Notes under the pieces: model-generated | Seen by the model: the letters and a program-made list of their open reading frames with translations, nothing else | Told to the model about the DNA's origin: nothing | Databases searched by the model: none | Origin: Fasciola hepatica | Lineage: Eukaryota; Platyhelminthes; Trematoda; Plagiorchiida; Fasciolidae | DNA length: 64,000 nucleotides | Direction: 5' to 3' | Assembly: GCA_948099385.1 (NCBI GenBank) | Contig: CANUEZ040000168.1 | Location: 4,441,001-4,505,000 of the forward strand | Position numbers and translations under genes: made by a program | In this document: piece after piece, positions 43,729 through 54,282 of the stretch | Numbering within the stretch: position 1 is the stretch's first letter | How the letters are laid out: every line of letters starts with the position of its first letter

Positions 43729-45505
43729 TACGCGGCACGGAAAGTCGTACAGAATGGGGACCGAAAATTTGGAAATGCTGTGGATGAGTGTAAGACTATA
43801 AGTGTTAGCATTTCTGCTAGGCGTCTCACCGTGTTGCACCCGATCCTCGGTGCGAGTATGGGAGACAAATTGTAATAAGTTGGGAGGTGCTGTGGGTTTA
43901 ATCCAGGATACTTTGTGCCACCTGAAATCACTGGCTTTGATTTCTTTTACCTAGTATAGCGGGAAAAGTTGATCAAAGGCTTCGGTCAAGCGGATAGTGT
44001 ATTAGTAGCGGAGGGCGGGTGATAGACAAAGCCAGCTTGCACGACGGTGATTGACAGCCGATTTGTGGGCAATACAGGTCCCGGAATTTGGCAAAGCGTG
44101 GCGTGCCTCATGAAGCAAACTGAAAGGACGTGTCGTAAGCACACTAGGAACCCTTCTAGGGGTCTGTCAACCCCATCCGCTCTAAAATTTTGTATCCCTG
44201 AAGCATTATTCCGCCTGTGCGGTGAGTTTCGTGATCCAGTCTACGGTAATGAGGACGATAGCAGGGCTTGATGTTTGACACAATGTTTTCGATGGCGGAA
44301 CTTATCCGAAATGGAACGGTAGGTAAATAAGAACAGTAAAAACCCATTCGTGTGAAGTTGGGGTCCTGGTAAGGCGGCATGGGGAATTTAATAGGCAAGA
44401 TGGACCACCGGTCAGGTGGTGTCGAACGTTGTCATCTCGGGAGTATAAGTCAACCGTCTTCGTCTTGAGTGTTTAGGGTTGAGCAGTAAACTGCTCCCGA
44501 TGAACCAGCCGGGTGCATTATATGGTTCGAGCCCTGAACAGGCAACTACCAACTGGGCTGAAGCGAAGAGATATAGCTACTGGACGATCGATGTGGGGGA
44601 AAGGAACATAGGCCTGTAAGAAAACATGCTTGTGGTCTGTTGGGCAGGATCACCATAAGGCTGATAGCTGGGGGTGGGGGTGAGCGGGTGTGAGTGAGTA
44701 ACTGGGAGATAGTTTGAGGTGGGTGTGGGGGGGGGAGTGGCCAGATCTAGAAAAGGCCGAAAGCCCAAGGGGAGTAAAGGAGCAGGTAAGTGGGGAGGAT
44801 GGATATGCAGAGCGGGGGGAGGGGGCGCGATACAGGTGTCACCCTGAAGTTGTCGCTAGTGGGCGTAAATGGCAATTCTGGCTTGAGCAGAGATTGGTGG
44901 AGGGGGTTAAGGGAAACGGCCGGGGCATGCTAGGGCCGTGACATGGAAGGGAGCACAAAGGGGCCTAGGGCGGCAGAGGAGATGGAGGATTGGTGCATAC
45001 TGTTCGATCAGGAGGGAGAGATAGTTGAGGTGGGGGCTGGGCAGTAGAGGGCTTCGTGGCAAGATTCTGGCTCTGGCGGTTACTCCAAGGCGTGAGTTCA
45101 AAGGCTTTGAAAAGAACTGGATGTCTGCCCCGCTTTATGACCTCATAGGGTCTGAAGGTAAGCTTTCAGAAGGGGATTGAGAGAGAGAGGGATTTCGATG
45201 GAGCGAACGGTTGTACAGGTGCAGACCTGGTTAGAGTAGCTGGCAGGTTCACAGAAATTTCTACAATCAATTTTCGGGAGCAGTGAGATATGACGGGTCT
45301 AAGCTTGCAAGGGGTGGTTAGCTTGCAGTGTCTTCGGAGTGAGAACGGTGGTCGATAACACAAGATAACGGCTCAGAACGCGGATGGAGACTGGTGGGCG
45401 GAGATCCACCGTGGCACCAGAGTCCAGCCTTGACTTTGGAGCTAAGGCGGGGAATGTGGGTGTCATACTAATGTAATGTGCCATTTGGTGCTTATGGTCG
45501 GGCAC
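43729..45505 (-). pseudogene. CR1-like L7: ORF1/ORF2 linker and endonuclease (left arm)
   Basis: On minus, 45.5-44.5 kb is a proline-rich string of frames (PPPTPTSNYLP, HSHPLTPTPSYQP), like the linker between ORF1 and endonuclease in L5. Endonuclease pieces follow: about 44,000 RLTEAFDQLFPLY, then ASDFRWHKVSWIKPTAPPNLLQFV (degraded GDFN..W), and at 43,850-43,740 VQHGETPSRNANTYSLTLIHSISKFSVPILYDFPC, the endonuclease C-terminus. It ends directly at the Pao LTR, so one element probably truncated the other. Many stops. The mirror copy on plus is at 58,579-60,355. Confidence 0.65.
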
Positions 45506-45829
45506 TAAAGCTACTGACCTGCAAAATACGCCCGGTATAGCTTTTAAGCTATCTAGGAAATCTTTAGAATTGAAGCTGCTAGAGGATTTTCACACCTCAG
45601 AAAAATTCAGTGGCTTTTTGTCTGAACACTTTACTGAGGCAATCCACTTAAAATACTTCGTTGTAAATCGTCTCCGTATCGTGCGTTACGTAGGAGTCGT
45701 CTACGCTAAAACTCATCCCGATCATCCAGCCTCCTCCTTGACTTGCGCAATACATCCGGAAACACCATCCACAGAGGTTACTTGCAGTTTTTGGCTCAGC
45801 AAATTGTACGTAGTTAATTTCGCCGGTAT

Positions 45830-46650
45830 TGGCCTCCCGTGATAAGCACCCTCCCCCTAAGGCTGAAATATATTGGCTTTACTCTCGACTTATCCCCCTT
45901 GAATCCGTAAAGCCCTCTTACCCCTGCATATTGTCACATCTTATCCGATTGGCCGCCCATATCTTCACCATCATAGGTATGCCTACACCCCTTACTAGCA
46001 GACCCAAAATTACTATCAGCAACAGCCGTCGCAAGGTTACTAAACTCCAAAACTCACCGGATAACTGCTCATTTTCCATGGTGGATACACTTGGACATAC
46101 CAATAGACAAACTACGAAAGTAAGTGAAAATCCAAGCAGCCTGTCTTCTCGAGCTAACTCTGCTGGTCTCATTATCGGTCAACTGATGCTGTTTGTTATA
46201 TGTCAGAAACGCTCTGCCGGCTATTCCAATATCACACACAACTCTAAGCGCCACTCAGGATGCTCTGTGGTTAACTATTCCCTTACCTGACCTTTAGCTC
46301 TATATTGGCTGCATCTATCGGCCACCTGATTCCAGCACTGTGGGCCTTACCAAGAGTTTTGGCGCGTTCGACTATCGTTCACTGCTGCCCCGTTCCTTCA
46401 AACTCACTGCTGGGGACTTCAATGCACCGAGCATCTGTTGGTATACCCTACCTGATCCAAACAACTTAACAGACTTCATGTCAAGCATCCGCGTAGGGTG
46501 CTGGATCCAACGCGTAACCGTCCCCTCGAGAGGTGAAAACATCCCCAATAGGTTGTTTACTACTGGTTTATCCAATGTTTCATCTGTAACGCTAGATCTC
46601 TTCCCAGGAAGTGGCCACAGAACGTTCTCCTGCACTTCCATGGTTCTGTA
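45830..46650 (+). pseudogene. CR1-like L8: APE endonuclease (left arm)
   Basis: Plus strand, opposite to L7. Endonuclease pieces: near 46,180-46,270 LLYVRNALPAIPISH and ALWLTIPL; at 46,310 YIGCIYRPPDSSTVG; at 46,340-46,650 FKLTAGDFNAPSICWYTLPD (intact GDFNAP..W), GCWIQRVTVPSRGENIPNRLF and VTLDLFPGSGHRTFSC, in which the catalytic SDH is SGH. The RT is missing: the element is cut by the LTR fragment at 46,683. The mirror copy on minus is at 57,434-58,254. Confidence 0.8.
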
Positions 46651-46682
46651 AGCTTCTGATAAGCCCCATTCTCCCAATTTTC

Positions 46683-46968
46683 AATTCTACTTTACTAGAA
46701 CAAAAAATGAACAGTGAAATAAAACGTACACGAACCTCAATTATACGATCATATGGAATCAGAAAACGGAACCAAGTTGCAGCGTGCGAGAGACAAGCAC
46801 GTGCTTCACGCAGGTCCAAAAAAGGACATGATGGAGTGGCGCGTTGGACGCGAACAAACGAAGGTTTGCCTACAAGAACATAAAGTTTACGGGAACACGC
46901 GAACAATGTATGTGAGCGAATGGTATCATGAAAACACGAACTTTTAGTGTCTGTAGGATATTTTATGA
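46683..46968 (-). repeat. Pao LTR fragment (left arm), lacking ~70 bp of its 3' end
   Basis: Nearly identical to 43,440-43,720 over 280 bp but stops at TAGTAAAGTAGAATT, before the CGGAGTGG...GCTACA part present in the two longer copies. No gag follows it. Mirror copy 57,116-57,401. Confidence 0.7.
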
Positions 46969-47159
46969 CCGATTTTGCACGTTGACCTCACCTGCCTTGA
47001 GATGGAGGTCAATCATTGCTCCACTGGGAAGGTCCCAATAACAATTCCAGCACCTGTTCAGTGGAACTGCAAACCGTTGATCCAAATTCAACCAACTCCC
47101 CACTTCCGTTCTTGGGCCCACACAAAAGCTTTTTCTCCCCATCTCTCCCGATAGCCTCT

Positions 47160-49801
47160 TCTATATATTGGTAAGTATCTCGGCTGTGGTCGAGACTCTC
47201 GCTCAAGCTCATGGTCGGGGTTTACAAAGTAACCCAAATCGATGAACTATTCACGAATTTCATGAATAGGGGTCAAAAATGTCAGAAAAACAACATAGCC
47301 AGAAATAGTTTGAATAGACCAAAATAATAATGGCTTGCGCGGCAAATACCAGTTGGTTTCGAGTCCAAGTTGGGCAATGGTGACACGCGGGGATACCAAA
47401 AACATCGTGAGCGTACAGTACCAACGATGCATTATAAACCAAAATGATGCAAGCCATAGATAGCGGAAGCTTACTAGGGTTCTGTGAACGGAATATTTTC
47501 TGAACGGGGAGAAATGAAAAAATGTATGGGAGTACACTCAGAAACTTTGATGAGTATGAAAAGAATGGCAATCCATGAAGACGATGTAAAACCTGGGCGA
47601 CGGATTTTCCCGGTTCACTAAACGTAGTAAGTTATGAAGCAGGGAAACATGGAACAAACTGTATGCAAGTGCTCTCAGAAACGTTTGTGAATGTGGAAGA
47701 AACAGCAATCTATAAAAAGTTGGGTTCAGTTGCAAGATCTATGACCTGTATCATTCGGAAAAAAGAAAGCGCAACCCGAGGGTTCTGGATTAGTTAGGAA
47801 TCAAATTCAAGCCGAGTATCGTTCCAAAGAAAAATGAAATCTTGCAGCAAACAACAGAGTGGGAAATCTCCACATAGGCTCGCGCCCTACTATTCTGTTA
47901 CGCTGACAAAGATATATTGGCTTATTCATTCTCAGTGTTATTCAGCGCCATTATTGGGGACCGCTCATGGGGAGGACAAGTGGCCTCTAGTTCTGATGGC
48001 ATATCGAAATTTTAGGAATTACGAATTCCTGTGTTGCGTATTCCAGCTCTGACACCTGATTGTTCCACATAAGACCAGAGTATACAGAGGAGCAACTTTC
48101 ATTAATGATGTGCATCATTCTGTAGGTATGGTTCATCCGGCAGGGCAAGGGACGTCGATCAACCGGTCGGTTGTGGAGAGGTATGACGGATGAACTGATG
48201 ACTGGTACTAGATGATGTAGTAGCGGACTGCGCGTAAATTGCTATTTGTCTAGACTTCAATAGTGATATCAGTAGGAGAGAAGTCGCGTCAGAAGACGCT
48301 AATCGATCTACTGGTATGCACTTGAGGCTGTTTTAGGTCGAGTGGTTCGATTGCAATCCTGGTTGGTATGGAGGATTCCATTTAGGTCCCTGTCGATACT
48401 AGTCACAGTGTAAGCGTTGGTCATCAAATGTGGAGCCCTAGAGAGTCGACGACGACGAACCTGAAATAAACGGGGTTTGCAGTCTGGGTGTGGTTCCAGC
48501 TGTGGGCTATGATGATAAGTGACGATATCTAATAGTGAACTGGTTGGGTTAGTGTGAACCAACAGTGGCACATATTCCATATCTCGATCTGTGTTTTTAA
48601 ATCGAGGGTTTAAGTTCCGTAGGCTTGCGAGGGATGGAGATATACTTCTACGGGCTAGCTAGGTAGCGTACATTGGGTGGGCCACTGTATGTGCACTTCA
48701 AAGGATGAAAGGCTTGAGCGTTTGCGTGGCCCTTTTAGGAAAATAAAAAAAAACGTTACAGTAAAGAGAAATTAAAAATAGCACCCCCCAATACCTTTTG
48801 CTTTCTCCGAATGCAGAGCAGCACCGTGGCTGCAAGATGGGTTTGAAAGAAAGGCGTGTGAGTGAATGGGATTTGTGCCCCGCGAGCATAGCACTACATC
48901 TGTTAGCGTCTCTTCTGGTTATTCTCTACCGAAAATGTCCTCAGGAACAAATAAGTAAGATTGCGGAAGAAACTACCAGGGCATCGGTGGTGATGCATTG
49001 GAGAAAGCTATCATAGTGCAGAGAAATGTGGAAGTAAGTTCGCCTGTGCTCCTGCTCGATGGTGCTGGCATACTGAGAATAAACTTGAACGTGAGCAAGG
49101 ATATCTTACGAAGTGGTGACTGCAAGAGCACCCTTTTTTGTAAAAGTGAGGATAGTTAGTTGGAAATGGGGAATATGAACGGTTCTCCGAGTTTATTTTT
49201 TGAACCTAAACGAGGAGGCTTTGGTCTTCTGTTGCCTCGATATGGTATCCATGTCAGTGGGCCTAGAGTGCAGGCTACGATAGTGTCTGTAGTTAGCAGG
49301 AGGTAACAAGAAGCACTAATCAGCCAGATGGCAGTTTGTGTAAATGGTCTCAGGGATATTTGATGCGTGCAGCCTTGGAGTATTTACGGGTTTGGTGCTG
49401 TTGGATGGTGTCAGGTGCTCGTTTCTGTTAGAAAGAGTTGTAAACCTTAGCGTGGCTTGGATGCCGGGGCAACGAAAAGGTCGCATATTACCAAAGATGA
49501 GGAAAGATAGGGGAGTATGAAAGGGAAGGGAGACCGATTTTTACTGCGTTCTTTTCCTTTTTTCCATTCTCGGGCCTGGCTGAGTTTGGTGCTAGTCGCC
49601 AGTTACGTCGGCATGCTGTCCGAATCAACGGGTCGAAAGTAGAGGCTATGGTCGCGACTATATTTTACGTCGACATGCATGCTGGATGCGCTAAGGGAAG
49701 GTATGAGGTGGTTGAAATTTAGAGCGGGAGGTGGATGAATGTATCTGGAGAGTTCAGTGCACTGTCGCCCCCGTCAGTCTCGTGCGTAAAAACCAAAAGC
49801 T
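47160..49801 (-). repeat. Repeat family X, copy c (left arm), longest copy ~2.6 kb
   Basis: The 3' end at 47,160-47,180 reads TATATTGGTAAGTATCTCGGCTGTGGTCGAG on plus, matching the ends of the other copies but with a short degenerate tail. The 5' limit is taken where similarity to X-b ends (AAACCAAAAGC, about 49,801). Short frames (for example 48,308-48,580 minus, 47,834-48,052 plus) do not show any known domain. The mirror copy is X-e. Confidence 0.7.
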
Positions 49802-50067
49802 AATCGAGCGTGCAAGTGCGATGAGGGGTTTTCCCTCTCGCAGGATCAGGTCTGAGCCGAAGAGAGACACGCCCATAAATGAAGGCTGCCTATTTTCTTT
49901 GCAGCCCGATAGCAGTGGTATTTGGAGATCGAATCGATCCAACTGGGTCTTTATTGTTTTTCACTATCTTTTTTTAGTTGTTTTGTTTCCCAACGGAACT
50001 TTTGGCAGCCCCTCCACCAAGTTGTAACTTTATGCGCTTTTGTCCTTTTTTTGCAAGTGTAATGAAT
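49802..50067. other. Inner end of left arm, unassigned
   Basis: Frame 49,731-50,027 plus crosses it without a recognisable motif. The arm similarity ends at GTAATGAAT (50,067). Confidence 0.5.
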
Positions 50068-50190
50068 GTTTTAAAGCACATGTCAGCTTACGTGTATCAG
50101 TCTCCTTTCAAAGCCAGACCACGCCTAAGACTATCGAAAACCATTCTTGGCTATCTGGTGCAGGTGATTTTAACTCTGCTGATTTGAGAT
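50068..50190 (+). pseudogene. CR1-like endonuclease scrap at spacer edge
   Basis: Plus-strand frames read YVYQSPFKARP and then WLSGAGDFNSADLRYY, recalling the VYRPP and GDFN segments of the APE endonuclease. About 120 bp only, so weakly supported. Confidence 0.45.
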
Positions 50191-50564
50191 ATTATGGTGC
50201 ATAAAGGAGAGACGGTAGTAGCTGGTGCATTTGCAGGTACAAAGACGAGAAGAGAGGACAGGCCGACAAATATATGCCAGAAGGTGGGCATTTGGGATAT
50301 GAGATTCTGGAATGAGATAATTTGGGAAAGCAAAATAAGGCCGGACATAAAACCCTGGCGTGTGTGGTACCCAAAATGAATGGAGAATGAGTGAAAAGAT
50401 CAAGCTGAGTGATGAACTGTGGAACTCGGTGTCCCAGGGTCCAAAGCTACAAATATTTTACTGAAGAGGAAACAAAGGCTAAGAACTTTAGCCTGGTTGG
50501 TAGCACATCATGAATATTGTCTAGAGTTGGGAGTACCGGCATGCATTAAGCTAGGTATAAAAAT
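50191..50564. other. No recognisable feature in spacer
   Basis: Overlapping 60-77-codon frames on both strands without motifs. Confidence 0.35.
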
Positions 50565-52075
50565 AATAATAATAGTGGTATATTTCTCGGCCATGTTCGA
50601 GACGCACGGTCAAGCGCATGATCATGGTGTAACAAGTCACTAGTTAAGATGAAATATTCACAAATTCTAAGGATAAAAGTCAAGAGTATCGGCGAAAGTT
50701 AGAGATAGCCAGCAATAGTTTGAATGGATCACTCAAATAATGGTGTGCCCGGCAACTTCGGACCAGTTTTGAATTCGGGCTGGGTGGTGGTGCAGCGAAG
50801 GGATGCCGGAAATAAGTTAACACAAAGCCAAAGACGCCTTATGAAAGAGAATAACGCGAGCCAAGGAAAAAGGAGGCTTACTAAGGTTCCGAGAACAGAG
50901 TAATTTTAGAACAGGAATAAAAAGAAAGAATAAAATAGCCGTAAATAAGTATACTCGGGAAAATCAATGAAAACGAAGAGAATAGCGATACATGAAGACA
51001 ATGCATTCCTTGGATGTTGGATTTACCGGGTTTCAATAAACGGAATGAGCTATGAAACAGGGAGACTTGAGACCTGTTTCGTGAAAATGTACTTGAGAAC
51101 ACTGGTGGTTGTGGAAGGAACAGCAGGCCATAGAAAGGTGAATTTAATTTCAGGATCAGTAACTTGTACCACTTAGTAATTAGGAAGCGCAACTGGAGGG
51201 TCCTCGAGAAGTGGAGAGTCAATTTCCAGCCGGCTACGGTTGGAGGGAAGGATAAAATATAGTAACGGATAATAAAGTGGAAAATTTCAGCATGGACTTG
51301 AGCGTTTTTATGCTGTTTCACTGACAAATATTCATGTACACGTATATGCTGACACATTTGGCTTCAGTGTTGTTTAGAGTCACTTCTGGTAATATGCGAC
51401 GTTGTATGGGTATGTCTCATCTGGCAGGGTAAATTATGTGTCGTTCAGCCAGCCGAGTGTGGCGAAATATGACGGATTAAACTGATGACTGCTACTGACC
51501 GGTAAATTAGCAGGATGCTCGTTAACTGTTATTTGTCTAGGCTGAAATGGTGATACCGGCAGGGTAGGCTTAGCGTTGGAAAAGGCTGATCGATCTGATA
51601 AGCAATTGAGAGTATCTACTGTTGGGTGGCTTGATTTTGGTCCCAGTTGCTATGAGAGGTTCACTTGGGTCTCTGTCTGTACGAGTCAAAGTGGCGTCCT
51701 TGGTTGTCCGTTTTGGCGACAGAGACAGAGAGAGATGACGAACCTGAAATAAAGAAGGATTGCAAACTGGACTCGGTTCCGGCCGTGGGTTATGATAATA
51801 TGTGAAGACAATAATAATGAACTGGCTAGGTTTATGTGAGTGGGGGATGGAGGAAGTTTCATAGTTCCAAAAGGTAACAAACTGTAGCTACTACAACACA
51901 GACTATGCGCAGTAAAACGTAAAAAGTAGTCGACCTTGCGTTTGCCTTTTGGCGGGTAATGAAATTTATATTCCTGTAATCCTGTTAATGACACCCTTTT
52001 TCGTTGGCTGGCTCTTTGGTGACCTAGCTGGCCGGTAAGAAGGATCACATAGGGGCCGGTCAAGAGGTGGTCCAG
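50565..52075 (-). repeat. Repeat family X, copy d (palindrome spacer)
   Basis: Plus-strand tail AAAATAATAATAATAGTGGTATATTTCTCGGCC marks the 3' end at about 50,565. Similarity to X-c runs leftward to rightward through ACCTGAAATAAA..GG.TTGCA (about 51,742) and up to about 52,070. It is diverged from X-c, so it is an independent insertion, not part of the duplicated arm. A 158-codon minus frame (51,357-50,881) lacks a recognisable domain; part of it (LNSPFYGLLFLP) resembles a frame in X-e (LNPTFYRLLFLP). Confidence 0.7.
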
Positions 52076-52224
52076 CGAGCTTCAGAACTGGGAGATAGGG
52101 AGATCCCGAGGATGTTTATCGGGGAATTATTCAGTAAATTTAAGTATTTTATAAGGAAAATGCTAGATCCTGAAGCTAATTTTGATCTAGGAATAGATAG
52201 TTGCAATAACCAAAGGCTTAAAGC

Positions 52225-53993
52225 CTAGATCTTGGGGGGGGGAGTGAGACGAATGGGTTCAGTACATGAAAAGGCAATACGGCGGTGTGGTTTAAACGGA
52301 GGGCGTAAATTGATCTCCGTGCGACGCAGCAAAAGAGGATCAAGACTGAGTACGATGCATCGATCCTTGTAATACAGACTGGAAAAAAATCCCACTAACC
52401 TTTTTGTTAATTGATGCTGCACGGACTGCAGAGAAATTCGGTCATGCTTCTTCGTGTTGGTGAAGAAAGCGGTACGGTATTCAAAGTGAGGCCTGACGTG
52501 AGACTTGTAAGGGAGCAGTATGTAATCGACTAGCAGAAAAGTCCTGGAGGTGGGACCAATGGTTCTTCTCGTCCTGTCGACCTGGAGTGAAGCACACTCA
52601 GAAAACCTAAAGCTACAAGAGTACTAAAGACCAATTTCTCGAACTAACAGGCGGTACGAAATGGGTAGGTTGCGGAAAAGCACGGTTCCGGGGGCCACTT
52701 GACATCTGAAGCTTTTGTGGCAGCTCTTGGAGGTTGAGAAGTTCATACACCATGGAACGCACCAGTCCCCGAGTTGCTTTAGGTCACTAGAAATTTCATT
52801 CTGCATAGTGTTGAGGTTCTGACGAGGGAACTCGTAGACAATCTTTATGTCATCGGCGGAAAGGAATGGGGTACCACCGTGCAGGACGGGGAAATATATT
52901 ATTTGTGTAAATGAGAAAAGACAAAGGACCGAGTACAATGTCTTCTATAACCTAACTAGTGACTGGAGCTGGTTGTGAGAAACACCCATCGGTTGAAACC
53001 ACTTGAGGGCGGTTTGGGAGATATGATGTTAGCCACGATATAACGGGGCCGGAAAACCACGAGCTTCGAGTTCGGTTACTTAAAAAGAGTGAGGGAAGCG
53101 GTCAAACGCCTTTGTCATATCAAGGTATATGATGATGACAGATTTGCCGTTGTTGGCGGCCGCCGTTTCGAGGTTAAAAGAATTGTACTGGCAAGTGATG
53201 CATGAATGTGGATTATGAAAGTCGTGTCGCCCACTACGAATGATGTTGCGGGGCAATAGGAAGTCAGAAATCCGCCTTTCGATGAGGTGCTCCATCAACC
53301 TAGAAGCAATCGCAGTGTGGTTGATCGGGCCGTGGTTTGAGGGGCCATGTATCTGCCCCTTCTAATGAAATGGGATGATGATCGCAGTCTTCCGCTATGA
53401 GGGAAATATACCAAACTTGATGGATAGATTTTAGGCCCCCAATGATAGTGCTCGACGTCAGTTCCCTCAAGAAGCGGAAGTTTCTGTGGAACAGCATCAT
53501 TGCCAAGGTGGGAGGACTTCCGGACACGGGCTAGCTAGTTGGTTACCTCTTTTGGAGTAAATTCGAAATCAGATGTAATGTGCTCGGTGAAGAGCCTAAG
53601 CATAAGGTTAAAGTGAAGGGGTCCGCAGTGATAGATGCAGCAAAGTAGGAATTAGGCGCCTCGGCTATGGCTATAGGTGAGGTAATGTGATCGTCGTTTG
53701 TCGAAATCAGAGCGAGGATAACAGCGGGCTTGACCTGATTTCTGTTCCTCAGTAGGCATGCCACTTTTGAGGAAGTATCATGGCTTTGCAGGGCAGATTT
53801 TTGTTGATTTTAAGCATATCGTCAGCCTTGATTCTGACTGCCACCGAGAGACATTGAAGCTGAACGAATGACATTAAGTCACTATTGGTGTGATATAACT
53901 TCTGGAGCCTCAGATATTAGTTTTGCATTCGGGTCACGATTGGAATACGGACTCGGTTTGATATGAAACGGATTAAAACGTTTGCGGACAGCA
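52225..53993 (-). pseudogene. CR1-like L9: linker and RT (palindrome spacer)
   Basis: On minus from the arm boundary: endonuclease-RT linker traces (YHTNSDLMSFVQLQCLSVAV, IKADDMLKINKNL), a 73-codon piece (53,764-53,543), then CDHHPISLEGAD. RT at 53,298-53,080: MMEHLIERRISDF, SCITCQYNSFNLE and IIYLDMTKAFDRFPH (palm A). After a gap without the PQGS part, 52,870-52,780 reads FLSADDIKIVYEF (SADD at about 52,850) and LGDWCVPWCMNFS. Thumb at 52,422-52,225: VQHQLTKRLVGF and LDPLLLRRTEINL. Both catalytic aspartates remain, but deletions and frameshifts inactivate it. Its 5' end coincides with the right arm's inner boundary. Confidence 0.85.
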
Positions 53994-54282
53994 ATTCATT
54001 ACATTTGCGAAAAAAGACAAAAGCGCATAAAGTTACAACTTGGTGGAGGGGCTGCCAATAGTTCCTATATGGGCTCAACCAGCCTTCTGTTGGGAAACAA
54101 AAAAACTAAAAAAAGATAGTGAAAAACAATAAAGACCCAGTTGGATCGATTCGATCTCCAAATACCACTGCTATCGGGCTGCAAAGAAAATAGGCAACCT
54201 TCATTTATGGGCGTGTCTCTCTTCGGCTCAGACCTGATCCTGCGAGAGGGAAAACCCCTCATCGCACTTGCACGCTCGATTA

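Larger units (their letters stand above)
42022..50067 (+). repeat. Left arm of large inverted duplication (8.05 kb)
   Basis: Every base pairs with the reverse complement at coordinate 104,084 minus x for almost the whole arm, and 104,061 minus x inside the small indel near the inner end. All larger frames occur in both arms on opposite strands, for example 45,829-46,290 plus and 57,794-58,255 minus. Visible differences are few: single substitutions near 42,944, 43,061, 43,890, 44,529, 46,945 and 47,488, one homopolymer length change near 47,520, and a 23-bp indel near 49,995. Identity is therefore well above 99%. Confidence 0.95.

Noticed and set aside
44520..44535. GGTTCGAGCCC resembling a tRNA B box (SINE or tRNA)
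   Set aside because: No A box at the right distance and no cloverleaf could be drawn; the right arm has G for A inside it.
45829..46290. 153-codon frame present in both arms, looking like a conserved gene
   Set aside because: It overlaps the CR1-like endonuclease remnant in a different phase and is duplicated only because the arm is.
50881..51357. 158-codon minus frame in X-d
   Set aside because: Not preserved as an open frame in X-c/X-e beyond a short similar segment; no domain.
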